Assembly (NCBI GenBank): GCA_937941765.1
Contig: CALDGQ010000110.1
Coordinates: 1 to 64,000 of the forward strand
DNA length: 64,000 nucleotides
Origin: an uncultured Saprospiraceae bacterium
GTDB taxonomy: Bacteria > Bacteroidota > Bacteroidia > Chitinophagales > Saprospiraceae
Reading direction: 5' to 3'
Below, one piece after another: positions 36,556-46,205 of this stretch (positions within the stretch are counted from its first letter, which is position 1; each line of letters begins with the position of its first letter). A model generated the notes under the pieces. The model did no database searches. It saw only the letters and a list, made by a program, of their open reading frames with translations, and was not told the origin of the DNA. Both the position numbers and the translations under genes were made by a program.

Positions 36556-39099
36556 TTACTCAACCATGAATAAAGCATTAGAAAAAAGAAATTTTCCTTG
36601 CTCCCAGAATCCTCTGAAAAGTGGATTGTCAATAAGATATACAACTTGGCCACCTCCTAAGGAATGGGTTGCAAAGACCGTTGTATTTTTCATATCCAAT
36701 ATTTTATTATGCCCCGTGAATCCAATCACCTCTGGTTGATCTGTAATATATCCTACATTCCAAACATCTTTCATAAGTTCGTAGGAAAGTCCTCTAGTCT
36801 TTAATGAATGATAAGTTTTACCAAATCCATATGCCAATGGATGTGTATTATCCAGCTGTACCTTGAAGATTGCACCAGGAATTTGATTAATAATATTCGC
36901 TCTTTCTTGCTCGGAATAATGATTGGTTCGATTGGCCAATCTTAACTTTTCTCTTTTGGCACTTACTGCATTTTTCTCTGATGAGGTTGCATATTTTTTG
37001 ATTCTAAATCCTTCTTGTCCTTCTAATTTTCTCACAGATGTTCCAACTGCAATTAGTTTTCCTCCATTCTGAACCCACTCTTTTATTTTTGCTAATTGTG
37101 TAGAATCAAAACTACTATATCTTCCTTCTGGCATGATCAACACATTTAATTCAGAAAGATTAGGATTGTCTAACGCATCAGGCTGAATAATAATCACGGG
37201 ATATTTTAAGTCATTCTCAAAGTAATGCCAGATTTGACCAAAAGAATAAGAGTCTACTTCTTCTCCAGAAATCAATCCTACTTTCGGATTTCGTAACAAT
37301 GTAAATTTATCTGATCCAAAATCTGGACCTGTTGTTGAAAAACCTGATGTTGATGCTTCTATTTTTTGTTCGAATTGTGCTACTGCGTCTTGGACAATTT
37401 CATCAAAACTAGTTCCTAATTTTCTATTGTCTGCTCTAGTAACAATCAAGGTTCCTGGTTGGTATGTATTTCCATTTATTTCAAATACGCTTGATGCAGA
37501 ACGAACTTTTACACCATTTGCTAATAAAGCTCCTAGAAAGGAAGCATTGCTCATCGAATTCCATTCTGCCACATAAGCATATGGCTGCTCTCCTTTTTTG
37601 AGGTTGGTTTCAAATTTTTTCCAAACAACTTTATCTGATGATGGCACCTTATTTTTAACTGCGTAACTATCCAATCCATATGCAAATGGCAATGCCCAAG
37701 CGGTAATATCATAAGTCAATGAATCTACCAAATAAGGTTCTGGCTCAAAAAGAACTTGTGTCAAAATTGCCATCGGTTGATGAGCATTGATTACAATATC
37801 ATTGTTAGATAAAGTGACACTTTCTTCTTTCCCTGATTTATAACTATATCCTGTAATTGAACCACCTTTTGCATTTCCGTATCGAATGTCATGTTGGTCC
37901 AATAAATTACATAGCGATTTTATTTTACCAATTGAATTATCTCCTTTTATAACAAAGGACTTGTATTCTCCAGGCGGGTTGGATGAACTTGTTGCATAGA
38001 AATTTTTAAATTCTTTTACAATCTCTTTTGCGTTTCTAGCACTTACCTCAACGGTGCTTACTGCTGTTGTTCTGTGGTGTTCTATCCGATCTGATAAGTG
38101 AAGCGTTTCTCCATTCGTCATTGTGATGGCCCTTCCAGCATTGCTGTGTCCACCTTGTTCATAGGTCATTCCTATAGCACCATTGAATATTGGATACGTA
38201 TCTCCATAACTTGGATAAAACAAATCGAAAATTTCTCTTGTAAAGTAAAGCCAGTTATTTTGATCGAAGTATTTTGCATGGTTCTTTCCAATATTCATTT
38301 GAAAAGATTCTTGCCACTTGGTAATATACTTGTGGTATGGTTGTGCAGCAGGTGCAAAATAATAGGGATCATTATGATACATTTCGTGGAAGTCCGCATG
38401 AATATGAGGCATCCATTGATGATAAACTTTTATTCGTTGTTGCGATTCTACTTGTGTTAACCAAGCCCAATCTCTATTCAAATCAAATAAGTAATGATTG
38501 ACACGACCGCCTGGCCATGGCTCATCATGTTCTTTAGCGAAAGGTGTTGGATTGCCCATTGATGTACTTACATTGTTATTCCAATGAGTGTATCGCGAAT
38601 AACCATCTGGATTAATGCATGGATCTAAGATGACCACAACATTTTTCAAATACTCTTGAACTGCCTTATTGTCTTTTCTTGCTAATTCGTATATCGTTGC
38701 AATTGAACTTTCGGATGCTCCTGCTTCATTTCCATGCACACCCATACTCAACCAAACAATCGCAACGTCCTCATAACCCGAAACATTTTCAGCTATCAAA
38801 CCAGTTCTAGCCAAATTAGCTTTTCGAATTTTTTCTATGTTGTCAATATTGTTTTTGGAAGAAATGATCGAAATGATCAGCGGACGATCTTGATTGGTAC
38901 GACCATATTCTTGCAATAGAACTTGATCACTATTGGAAGCAACGTGTTGGAAATAATCTACCAACATATGATGTGCGGTAAATTTTTCTCCTAATTTATG
39001 TTGAAGAAATTCGTCTGGCGATTGAATACCAGACTGCCCCATTAAAGAGAGTGATAAAAATAATGTGCCTAAGAAAAAAGTGAATTTAGGTAGTGCCAT
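36556..39099 (-). CDS. Secreted M14 zinc carboxypeptidase with C-terminal GATase-like domain
   Basis: 847 residues from the ATG at 39099, which begins the signal peptide (FTFFLGTLFLSLSLMGQS); another ATG nine codons upstream is possible. Zinc ligands are visible in WLSMGVHGNEAGASES (HxxE), the substrate region in DPCINPDGYSRYTHWNN, the third ligand in PHIHADFHEMYHND, and the catalytic Glu in IGMTYEQGGHSNAG. The C-terminal ~250 residues resemble a class I glutamine-amidotransferase-like or ThuA-like fold (LNVLIMPEGRYSS...LAKIKEWVQNGGKLIAVGTS), a usual companion in large Bacteroidota M14 peptidases. No T9SS sorting domain is apparent, so it is probably periplasmic. Confidence 0.92.
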   Translation of the reverse strand: MALPKFTFFLGTLFLSLSLMGQSGIQSPDEFLQHKLGEKFTAHHMLVDYFQHVASNSDQVLLQEYGRTNQDRPLIISIISSKNNIDNIEKIRKANLARTGLIAENVSGYEDVAIVWLSMGVHGNEAGASESSIATIYELARKDNKAVQEYLKNVVVILDPCINPDGYSRYTHWNNNVSTSMGNPTPFAKEHDEPWPGGRVNHYLFDLNRDWAWLTQVESQQRIKVYHQWMPHIHADFHEMYHNDPYYFAPAAQPYHKYITKWQESFQMNIGKNHAKYFDQNNWLYFTREIFDLFYPSYGDTYPIFNGAIGMTYEQGGHSNAGRAITMTNGETLHLSDRIEHHRTTAVSTVEVSARNAKEIVKEFKNFYATSSSNPPGEYKSFVIKGDNSIGKIKSLCNLLDQHDIRYGNAKGGSITGYSYKSGKEESVTLSNNDIVINAHQPMAILTQVLFEPEPYLVDSLTYDITAWALPFAYGLDSYAVKNKVPSSDKVVWKKFETNLKKGEQPYAYVAEWNSMSNASFLGALLANGVKVRSASSVFEINGNTYQPGTLIVTRADNRKLGTSFDEIVQDAVAQFEQKIEASTSGFSTTGPDFGSDKFTLLRNPKVGLISGEEVDSYSFGQIWHYFENDLKYPVIIIQPDALDNPNLSELNVLIMPEGRYSSFDSTQLAKIKEWVQNGGKLIAVGTSVRKLEGQEGFRIKKYATSSEKNAVSAKREKLRLANRTNHYSEQERANIINQIPGAIFKVQLDNTHPLAYGFGKTYHSLKTRGLSYELMKDVWNVGYITDQPEVIGFTGHNKILDMKNTTVFATHSLGGGQVVYLIDNPLFRGFWEQGKFLFSNALFMVE

Positions 39100-39157
39100 G
39101 TCCAAAATAAATTGGGCGACTTTCACTTCGAAAACTAAATACTAACTTTGTAAAGAA

Positions 39158-40114
39158 TTAGTAAACAGCTTCAGCAATTTTTCTGATCGTATCTGAATCG
39201 CCCATTGTGTAATAATGCAAACAAGGTACACCTTTTTCTTTCAATTCTTTAGATTGAGCAATACACCATTCGATACCTGCTTCTTTTACCGCTTTTGGAG
39301 TTTTCGCAGTCATTAAATTTTTAACCAATTGGTCAGGCATGTTGATAAAAAACATCCTTGGAATCGATTGCAACTGGTACTTTTTGGTCAATGGTTTTAG
39401 ACCTGGTACGATCGGAACATTAATGCCCGCTGCACGACAAGCATCCACAAAATCGAAGTAGACTTTATTGTCAAAAAACATTTGTGTTACAATATATGAA
39501 CCTCCAGCATCAATTTTCTTTTTCAAATAATGAAGATCTAGTTCATAGTTTGGAGATTCGAAATGCTTCTCTGGATATCCAGCTACACCAATACAAAAAT
39601 CCATTTTTGCTCCATCCTGAATTCCACTATCCATATACTTCCCATTATTCATGTCGGTAATTTGTTCGACTAAATCCAAAGCATATGCATGACCATTTGG
39701 TTCTTTAATGAATTTGCCATCAAACTTACGTGCATCTCCACGTAATGCCAACACATTGTTAATATCTAGGAAATTTAAATCAATCAAGGCGTTCTCTGTA
39801 TCTTGCTTGGTGAATCCTCCACAAATCAGATGAGGTACTGCATCAACGCCATAACGATGCATGATTGCAGCGCAGATACCAACGGTCCCAGGTCGCTTTC
39901 GGATGGAAGTTTTTTCGTAGTACCCAGATTCTCTAACAGTATAAATGTATTCTTCTCTATGATAAGTAACATCGATAAATGGAGGTTTGAATTCCATCAG
40001 TGGATCTAATGTATCAAAAATCGCCTTCATACTACCACCTTTTAGTGGTGGTAAGACTTCAAATGATATGAGTGTTTCTCCCTTCGCTGCATTGAAATAA
40101 TCCGTAATCTTCAT
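39158..40114 (-). CDS. metF: Methylenetetrahydrofolate reductase
   Basis: Reduces 5,10-methylene-THF to 5-methyl-THF with FAD, supplying methionine synthase. The TIM-barrel motifs are TLISFEVLPPLKGGS at the start (catalytic Glu), DVTYHREEY, VPHLICGGFT, NNVLALRGDARK, GVAGYPEKHFESPN and YIVTQMFFDN. Length 318 is typical for Bacteroidota MetF. The ATG at 40114 has a TAAATTTG box about 32 bp upstream (40146-40153), followed by the nested palindromic repeat. No riboswitch is evident in the leader. Confidence 0.95.
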   Translation of the reverse strand: MKITDYFNAAKGETLISFEVLPPLKGGSMKAIFDTLDPLMEFKPPFIDVTYHREEYIYTVRESGYYEKTSIRKRPGTVGICAAIMHRYGVDAVPHLICGGFTKQDTENALIDLNFLDINNVLALRGDARKFDGKFIKEPNGHAYALDLVEQITDMNNGKYMDSGIQDGAKMDFCIGVAGYPEKHFESPNYELDLHYLKKKIDAGGSYIVTQMFFDNKVYFDFVDACRAAGINVPIVPGLKPLTKKYQLQSIPRMFFINMPDQLVKNLMTAKTPKAVKEAGIEWCIAQSKELKEKGVPCLHYYTMGDSDTIRKIAEAVY

Positions 40115-40145
40115 GGATACTATTTGTCTTGTTAATTTGAAGGGA

Positions 40146-40153
40146 CAAATTTA
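40146..40153 (-). promoter_or_regulatory. -7 promoter box of metF
   Basis: The minus strand reads TAAATTTG, matching TAnnTTTG 32 bp before the start codon. Confidence 0.4.
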
Positions 40154-40209
40154 CAAAATATATATGTTAGAGTAAAGGCAAGAAAAATAAGAATCATGAA
40201 TGAAAAATA

Positions 40210-40390
40210 GAAATAGACCGTTATTTCGTCAGACTGTGCGAAAATAGAATACAAACACCAAGAGGTTAGAAACCTTTGGCTCGGTTAAACAAAAGCGAGC
40301 CGAAGGTTTCTAACCTCTTGGTGTTTGGCAACCAACTTTCGTGCATTTTCGCACAGTCTGACGTCAGTTCACGCAATAACGGTCTATTTC
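40210..40390. repeat. Nested palindromic element, copy 2 (complete)
   Basis: Three nested layers of inverted repeat. The outer ends are GAAATAGACCGTTATT (40210-40225) and AATAACGGTCTATTTC (40375-40390). The middle arms are CGTCAGACTGTGCGAAAAT (40227-40245) and its perfect complement (40345-40363). The inner 31-bp arms (40253-40283 and 40296-40326; left starts AAACACCAAGAGGTTAG) are complementary around a 12-nt loop. The right half and inner hairpin recur at 100-234. There is no reading frame inside, so it fits a non-autonomous MITE-like element or a large REP-type hairpin. Confidence 0.85.
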
Positions 40391-40423
40391 TAATTTTACC
40401 TTTTACATTTTTAATTCTAAAAT

Positions 40424-41071
40424 CTAATCTTTCTTTTTAAAATCTCCATTTTTCCAGGCGTCGAAGAATTTTTTCCAAGCTATTGGGTTGAAGATATTCA
40501 TGGGAGGAGTTTGACCAATATAATAGTAGTTACTAGCTTGTTCTCTTAGATAATAATCAGCTTGTTCATTGGCGTCGGTAGGTACCTCATTTCGTTGTCG
40601 CCTCAATGTTTCTTGAACCAGATTTTCAAGAGCGCGTTCTTGCATTTCATTGCTAACATCCATTGCTAAGAATTCTAGTTTGAAATGATCTCGACTTGGC
40701 CACGGAAAGACGACGGTCTCTGGAAGATTGAAAGTATCTTGTGTCATCAATTGAACAATAGAATAATGAGATGAATTTAAAGAATCAGGAATTTGAAATT
40801 CAACATCTTTATATCCTATTGCTGTGAAAATAATCGTATCTCCTTTTTCAACAACAATGGAGAAAAATCCTTTTAAATCAGAATAGGTACCTCTTCCTTT
40901 TTCTTTTAACAAAATATTGGTGAATGGCACTGGATACAAATTCTCATCACTTCCATCTAATATCATTCCTGAAAACTGAATGAGTTGTTCCTTCCAGGCT
41001 TTTTCTTCTTGAGCTGTTGCATTAAAAATGAAAGCTCCAATTAGTGTCGCAATGAGAATTATTTTTTTCAA
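40424..41071 (-). CDS. Secreted carboxypeptidase-regulatory-like domain protein
   Basis: 215 residues with a signal peptide (KIILIATLIGAFIFNATAQ). One CarboxypepD_reg-like Ig domain follows (~33-110: FSGMILDGSDENLYPVPFTN, GTYSDLKGFFSIVVEKGDTI, FTAIGYKDVEFQIP), the module at the N-terminus of SusC-type transporters. The C-terminal ~100 residues are polar and helical without a known domain. It is not followed by a TonB-dependent receptor barrel, so it is a stand-alone member common in Bacteroidota. Probably periplasmic or outer-membrane associated; function unknown. Confidence 0.82.
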   Translation of the reverse strand: MKKIILIATLIGAFIFNATAQEEKAWKEQLIQFSGMILDGSDENLYPVPFTNILLKEKGRGTYSDLKGFFSIVVEKGDTIIFTAIGYKDVEFQIPDSLNSSHYSIVQLMTQDTFNLPETVVFPWPSRDHFKLEFLAMDVSNEMQERALENLVQETLRRQRNEVPTDANEQADYYLREQASNYYYIGQTPPMNIFNPIAWKKFFDAWKNGDFKKKD

Positions 41072-41202
41072 AAGAATCGTTTTAATAAATCTAAGATAAT
41101 ACTTACAACTTTATTAACGAACATATCTTCGAATTAGATAGGGTCATCAAATTGAGTTAACAATCTTTTAACTGAAATTTACCTTTGATTGTTTATTAAT
41201 GT

Positions 41203-43608
41203 CTAGTAATTGACAGCAATCTCTAAGACTTCTTTCATATCTTCTACATAATGAAATTTGACTCCAGCAATATAATTAGGCTCTATTTCAAGAATATGTT
41301 TTTCATTTTCTTTACACATAATTATTTCTTTGATACCAGCTCTCTTTGCTGCAAGGACTTTTTCCTTAATCCCTCCAACTGGTAAAACCTTTCCTCTCAA
41401 TGTAATCTCACCTGTCATTGCCAAATATGGTTTTACAGATTTTCCTTTAAACATCGATGCCAATGCCGACAACATAGTAATACCTGCTGAAGGTCCATCT
41501 TTTGGAATCGCTCCTTCTGGCACGTGAATATGTATATCTGTTTCGGCAAGTTGTTCTGGAGTTATCCCAATTGACTTCGCATTCGCTTTGATGAAACTTA
41601 ATGCAGTTGTTGCTGATTCTTTCATTACATCACCAAGGTTTCCAGTTAAGGTTAATTTCCCTTTTCCCGCACTTGCACTAGCTTCTATAAACAATATATC
41701 TCCGCCAACACTCGTCCACGCAAGTCCGACGGCCACACCCGGTACATATGACTTTTGATAAATATCATTAGAGAATTTCGTTGGTCCTAATATTTTCTTT
41801 AGCTCTCCTGCTTTGATACTGACATTATAATCAATTTCCATGGCTACATTTTTAGCAACGTAACGCATTACTCCTGCAATTTGACGACTTAAAGAACGAA
41901 CACCAGATTCGCGTGTATATTTTGCAATAATATTTTTTAAAACATCATTCGAAATCTTTACATCCTTTGCTTTCAACCCATGCTCTTTTCTTTGTTCAGC
42001 AATCAAGTGACGTTTTGATATCTCGATTTTTTCTTCTACAGAATATCCACTGATATTGATAATCTCCATTCTATCCAACAATGCTGGCTGAATAGTATTG
42101 AGAGAATTCGCTGTTGCAATAAAAAGTACTTTCGATAAATCGTATTCTACATCTAAATAATTATCATGAAAAGATCCGTTTTGTTCTGGGTCTAATACTT
42201 CCAATAATGCAGATGAAGGATCGCCACGAAAATCTTTTCCTACCTTATCAATTTCATCTAGGATAAAAACTGGATTAGAAGATTTTGCTTTTTTGATAGA
42301 CTGTACAATTCTACCAGGCATTGCACCAATGTATGTTTTTCTATGACCTCGAATTTCTGACTCATCATGCAAACCACCTAGTGACATACGAATGAATTTT
42401 CTACCTAGTGCATTCGCCATTGACTTTCCAAGTGAAGTTTTACCAACTCCTGGAGGACCTACCAAACAAATGATTGGTGCCTTCATATCTCCTTTTAGCT
42501 TAAGAACTGCAAGATGTTCTAAAATTCTTTCTTTCACTTTCTCAAGACCATAGTGATCTTTATCTAACACTTCTTTTACTTTCTTAAGATCGAAATTGTC
42601 TTTAGTATATTCTTCCCACGGCAAGTCCAACAACAATTCCAAGTAATTCATAGTAACAGAATACTCTGCCATTTGTGGGTTAATTCTTTTGATCTTTTTC
42701 ATATCACGATCAAATGCATCTCTAACCACTTTCGGCATCTTCTTTTCTTCTGCACGAACCTTCATTGCATTCAATTCTTCTTCTTGCGGATTTCCACCCA
42801 ACTCATCTTGAATCGTTTTCATCTGCTGATTCAAAAAGTAATCACGTTGTTGTTTTTCAATATCAGTACGAACTTTCTTTTCAATCTTCTCCTTCAATTG
42901 GAGTAATTGCAACTCGCTGTCCATATTTTCTAAAATGGTTTCTGCTTTTTTCAACAAATCATCCATTTCTAACAAACTTTGCTTGATAGGCACCTTGATC
43001 CCCAAATTAGAAGCGATAAAATTTAACAAGAAATTTTCGCCTTTGATATTTTGCAAAATCATGCCTGCTTCTCCAGGAATATTTGGAGACAATTCAATGA
43101 TCTGTTTTGCGTATTTTTTGATGGAAGAAATGATGGCTTTGAATTCCATTTTCTTTTTTACTTTCTCATATTCTTTGACTTCAATTTGAGCCTCCAAATA
43201 AGGTTCCTCAGAAAGTAGTTCTACCAAACCGAATCTTTTTCTGCCTTGCAAGATTGCAGTAGAAGAACCATCCGGTAATTTCAAAATCTTGATGATACGG
43301 GCAATCGTTCCAGCACCATACAAATCATCTTTCGTTGGGTCTTCTGTTTTCGCTTCTTTTTGAGAAAGCACCGCGATAATTCTGTCATCTTCATATGCTT
43401 TTTCTAAAGCTTTTAAAGATTTCTTTCGGCCAACTGTGATTGGTATAATGATCCCTGGAAACAGGACCGTATTTTTAAGCGCAAGCATTGGCATCACCTC
43501 GCTGTACGACTCATTACTCAATGCTTCATCCTCTTCATCTATAGAGAAAAGCGGTAAAATTTCGTTCTCTTCATCTATATTCGGTAGGAACTCGAATTCT
43601 TCAAACAT
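41203..43608 (-). CDS. lon: ATP-dependent Lon protease
   Basis: Cytoplasmic AAA+ serine protease that degrades misfolded and regulatory proteins. The N-terminal LAN domain starts at VMPMLALKNTVLFPGII. A coiled-coil middle region follows, then Walker A GPPGVGKTSLGKSMA, Walker B PVFILDEIDKVG and the proteolytic domain with Ser in PEGAIPKDGPSAGITM and Lys in RGKVLPVGGIKEKVLAA, i.e. the Ser-Lys dyad. The ATG at 43608 gives 801 residues and starts with an acidic tail (FEEFEFLPNIDEENEI); an upstream frame extension of 35 codons begins in non-conserved sequence and is rejected. Confidence 0.96.
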   Translation of the reverse strand: MFEEFEFLPNIDEENEILPLFSIDEEDEALSNESYSEVMPMLALKNTVLFPGIIIPITVGRKKSLKALEKAYEDDRIIAVLSQKEAKTEDPTKDDLYGAGTIARIIKILKLPDGSSTAILQGRKRFGLVELLSEEPYLEAQIEVKEYEKVKKKMEFKAIISSIKKYAKQIIELSPNIPGEAGMILQNIKGENFLLNFIASNLGIKVPIKQSLLEMDDLLKKAETILENMDSELQLLQLKEKIEKKVRTDIEKQQRDYFLNQQMKTIQDELGGNPQEEELNAMKVRAEEKKMPKVVRDAFDRDMKKIKRINPQMAEYSVTMNYLELLLDLPWEEYTKDNFDLKKVKEVLDKDHYGLEKVKERILEHLAVLKLKGDMKAPIICLVGPPGVGKTSLGKSMANALGRKFIRMSLGGLHDESEIRGHRKTYIGAMPGRIVQSIKKAKSSNPVFILDEIDKVGKDFRGDPSSALLEVLDPEQNGSFHDNYLDVEYDLSKVLFIATANSLNTIQPALLDRMEIINISGYSVEEKIEISKRHLIAEQRKEHGLKAKDVKISNDVLKNIIAKYTRESGVRSLSRQIAGVMRYVAKNVAMEIDYNVSIKAGELKKILGPTKFSNDIYQKSYVPGVAVGLAWTSVGGDILFIEASASAGKGKLTLTGNLGDVMKESATTALSFIKANAKSIGITPEQLAETDIHIHVPEGAIPKDGPSAGITMLSALASMFKGKSVKPYLAMTGEITLRGKVLPVGGIKEKVLAAKRAGIKEIIMCKENEKHILEIEPNYIAGVKFHYVEDMKEVLEIAVNY

Positions 43609-43815
43609 GCTATTGTTATTTCTATTTTGAAAAAATTGGTAAACTCGATTGAAACAATTCGTAATCAACGAGTTATCTTTTATGGTTGGTTCAACATCTA
43701 TGCCACGCGCCAAATTGCTTCACATGACTGACAATTATGGTGAATCTAGTCAATGAACTGCAATTTGTGGCACATTCGTATAACTGATATTGTCAAATAG
43801 GCACTAAATGTGAAA

Positions 43816-43868
43816 AAGGTACCAATTTGCTCAATCTTTTGATCAAGTGTGAATTGGTACCTCTAATT
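43816..43868 (-). terminator. Intrinsic terminator of the topoisomerase IV subunit B gene
   Basis: AGGTACCAATT (43818-43828) and AATTGGTACCT (43852-43862) form an 11-bp perfect stem. On the minus strand it is followed by TTTTTCACATTT. It lies 20 bp beyond the stop at 43882. Confidence 0.85.
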
Positions 43869-43881
43869 TTTCGTTTTGATA

Positions 43882-45807
43882 TTATTCTGCAGTTTCTAAC
43901 GCTTCTTTTGCAGATTCTACAGCATCGGATTCATCGAACATTTCTTCTTGAGCATCACTCAATGCATCCAATTCAATTTTCAAATTGTCGATAATAAATT
44001 CTTGTCTTTCTTGAGTATTTTTCCCCATGTAGTAAGCCAATACTTCTTCAATTTTATCATCACTCAAAAGTACAGGATCTAGTCGCATATCACTCCCAAT
44101 AAAATCACTAAACTCATTTGGAGAAATCTCCCCAAGTCCTTTAAATCGAGTAATTTCTGGTTTCCCTCTAAGTGCTTTTATAGCATCTTGTTTTTCCTTT
44201 TCAGAATAACAATAGAAAGTTTTTTTCTTATCTCTAACTCGGAATAACGGCGTCTCTAAAATATATAGATGACCATTTCTTACTAAGTCAGGAAAAAATT
44301 GTAAAAAGAATGTTAGCAATAATAGTCGAATGTGCATTCCATCGACATCCGCATCCGTTGCAACAACAACATTATTGAAACGAAGACCATCCATTCCATC
44401 TTCAATATTCAATGCGTGTTGAAGTAAATTCAACTCTTCATTTTCGTACACTACTTTTTTGGAAGTACCGAAACAATTCAAAGGTTTTCCTTTCAAACTG
44501 AAAACTGCTTGTGTCTGTACGTTTCTAGCTTTGGTAATGGAACCACTTGCAGAATCTCCCTCCGTAATAAAAATGGTGGTTGCCAATCTATCTTCTTCTT
44601 TTGTCTTTTTCGGACCATCATTGAAGTGCAATCTACAATCTCTTAATTTCTTGTTATGAAGGTTTGCTTTTTTGGCTCTTTGATTGGCCAATGTTTTAAT
44701 ACCTGCTATTTCTTTTCTTTCTCGTTCCGATTGCTGGATTCTTTTCAACAGTTCTTCTGCAACTTTCGGATTTTTGTGTAGGTAGTTATCTAAATTTTTA
44801 GAAACAAAATCCATTACAAATGAACGAACCGTTTGTCCTTTTGGAGCAATATTGATAGACCCTAATTTTGTTTTAGTTTGAGATTCGAATACAGGTTCTT
44901 CAACACGGACACTGATAGCTGCAACAATGGATGCACGAATATCCTTTGCATCGAATTTTTTATCATAAAACCCACGTACGGTTGCAACAACAGCTTCACG
45001 GAAGGCATTTAGATGTGTACCACCTTGAGTCGTGTGTTGACCATTTACAAATGAGTAATACTGCTCACCATATTGTTGACCATGAGACAATGCAACTTCT
45101 ATATCATTTCCAAGCATATGGACAATCGGGTAACGAAGTGTTTCGCCACCATTCTTTTTTTCCAAAAGATCTAACAATCCATTTTTGGAATAGAAACTTT
45201 TCCCGTTTAGTTTCAATCGTAATCCTGCATTCAGAAATGCATAATTCCACAATTGATTTTCTAGAAATTCTGAACGAAATTTATATTTTTTAAATACAGT
45301 AGAATCTGGCGTAAACTCTACTCGGGTTCCGTTTTCTTCTTTTGTTTTAGCGATTTTTTTATCCGCTGTAATAATTCCTTTTTGAAATTCTGCGACTTTC
45401 GATTTTCCTTCTCTGATTGCTTGAACTAAGAAATGATCAGACAAAGCATTTGCAGCTTTCATTCCTACCCCATTCAATCCAACTGATTTTTTAAATGCTT
45501 TGGAATCATATTTACCACCAGTGTTTATTTTGGAAACAACATCAACCACTTTTCCCAATGGAATTCCACGACCATAATCTCTCACGGATACGGTTCCATC
45601 TTTTATATCGACTTCAATTGTTTTTCCAAAACCCATCACATATTCATCGATACAGTTGTCGATAATTTCTTTCACCAAGATGTAGATTCCATCATCTGGT
45701 GTAGAACCATCTCCTAATTTTCCAATATACATTCCAGGTCTTAATCGGATATGCTCTCGCCAATCGAGTGATCGGATATTATCTTCGGTATAATTTGATT
45801 TAGCCAT
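43882..45807 (-). CDS. parE: DNA topoisomerase IV subunit B
   Basis: ATPase subunit of a type IIA topoisomerase. GHKL ATPase motifs are EIIDNCIDEYVMG, VRDYGRGIPLGK and KKSVGLNGVGMKAANALSD. The transducer domain has the QTKTKLGS signature, and the TOPRIM region has FITEGDSASGS and ATDADVDGMHIR. A short C-terminal domain and an acidic tail follow. The ATG at 45807 (MAKSNYTEDNIRSL) gives 641 residues; the 13-residue upstream extension is rejected. Assignment to ParE rather than GyrB rests on the Bacteroidota-type N-terminus and short length; the ParC partner is not in the window. A TATTTTTG box lies at 45848-45855. Confidence 0.92.
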   Translation of the reverse strand: MAKSNYTEDNIRSLDWREHIRLRPGMYIGKLGDGSTPDDGIYILVKEIIDNCIDEYVMGFGKTIEVDIKDGTVSVRDYGRGIPLGKVVDVVSKINTGGKYDSKAFKKSVGLNGVGMKAANALSDHFLVQAIREGKSKVAEFQKGIITADKKIAKTKEENGTRVEFTPDSTVFKKYKFRSEFLENQLWNYAFLNAGLRLKLNGKSFYSKNGLLDLLEKKNGGETLRYPIVHMLGNDIEVALSHGQQYGEQYYSFVNGQHTTQGGTHLNAFREAVVATVRGFYDKKFDAKDIRASIVAAISVRVEEPVFESQTKTKLGSINIAPKGQTVRSFVMDFVSKNLDNYLHKNPKVAEELLKRIQQSERERKEIAGIKTLANQRAKKANLHNKKLRDCRLHFNDGPKKTKEEDRLATTIFITEGDSASGSITKARNVQTQAVFSLKGKPLNCFGTSKKVVYENEELNLLQHALNIEDGMDGLRFNNVVVATDADVDGMHIRLLLLTFFLQFFPDLVRNGHLYILETPLFRVRDKKKTFYCYSEKEKQDAIKALRGKPEITRFKGLGEISPNEFSDFIGSDMRLDPVLLSDDKIEEVLAYYMGKNTQERQEFIIDNLKIELDALSDAQEEMFDESDAVESAKEALETAE

Positions 45808-45847
45808 ACAATTATAAATGTGTTTTCTAAGTGTGTTAAATAGCAAT

Positions 45848-45855
45848 CAAAAATA
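45848..45855 (-). promoter_or_regulatory. -7 promoter box of the topoisomerase IV subunit B gene
   Basis: The minus strand reads TATTTTTG, a TAnnTTTG match 41 bp before the ATG chosen at 45807. It lies just outside the longer alternative start, supporting the shorter protein. Confidence 0.4.
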
Positions 45856-45914
45856 AGGATACAGATAGAATTTATGGGTATCTATCTGTAAAAGGTTTCG
45901 TTAATTTTAGATAA

Positions 45915-45960
45915 AAATGGAGATCAATCCCGATATAATCGAGATGACCTCCATTTAGCA
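45915..45960 (-). terminator. Hairpin terminator downstream of the antirepressor-like gene
   Basis: AAATGGAG and CTCCATTT flank a second short pairing (TCA/TGA, and CCCGAT/ATCGAG partly). On the minus strand it is followed by TTTTTATC. It lies ~200 bp beyond the stop at 46168, past a duplicated 3' remnant of that gene. Confidence 0.6.
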
Positions 45961-46065
45961 AAATAATATAAATATAAAACGGAAACTACTATTGCGTTTG
46001 TATTGTGGATTTTGCGTTTGCGATGTGCGATGTGCGCGATGTGATGTTCACATCGCTTAGGTTTA

Positions 46066-46205
46066 TGTCACCCTTTCAGGGTTTTGATGTTATTCAGCCG
46101 TTTTTTTCAGTGAATAAATTCAAGTGATACCACAACACTAAATCACCCTTTCAGGGTTTTATGTTTATCAGCCGGCTCTTTTTTCGGTAAACAAATTCAG
46201 GATGC
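46066..46205. repeat. Direct duplication of the 3' end of the antirepressor-like gene
   Basis: TCACCCTTTCAGGGTTTT plus the ~45 bases beyond it occur twice, starting near 46068 and 46143. The second copy runs into the true coding end (NLFTEKRAG*). The first, on the minus strand, reads LNLFTEKNG* in an isolated fragment. Each copy contains a small ACCCT/AGGGT hairpin. A partial gene or 3'-end duplication explains it best. Confidence 0.7.

Noticed and set aside
38098..38460. 120-codon open frame on the plus strand
   Set aside because: Antisense shadow of the M14 carboxypeptidase gene; no start context or motif.
40115..40209. SAM or other riboswitch in front of metF
   Set aside because: The leader before the repeat is under 100 bp and shows no conserved riboswitch core; the nearby structure is the dispersed palindrome also found after lnt.
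43609..43713. 35-codon N-terminal extension of Lon
   Set aside because: Begins with non-conserved sequence; the internal ATG gives the usual acidic Bacteroidota Lon N-terminus.
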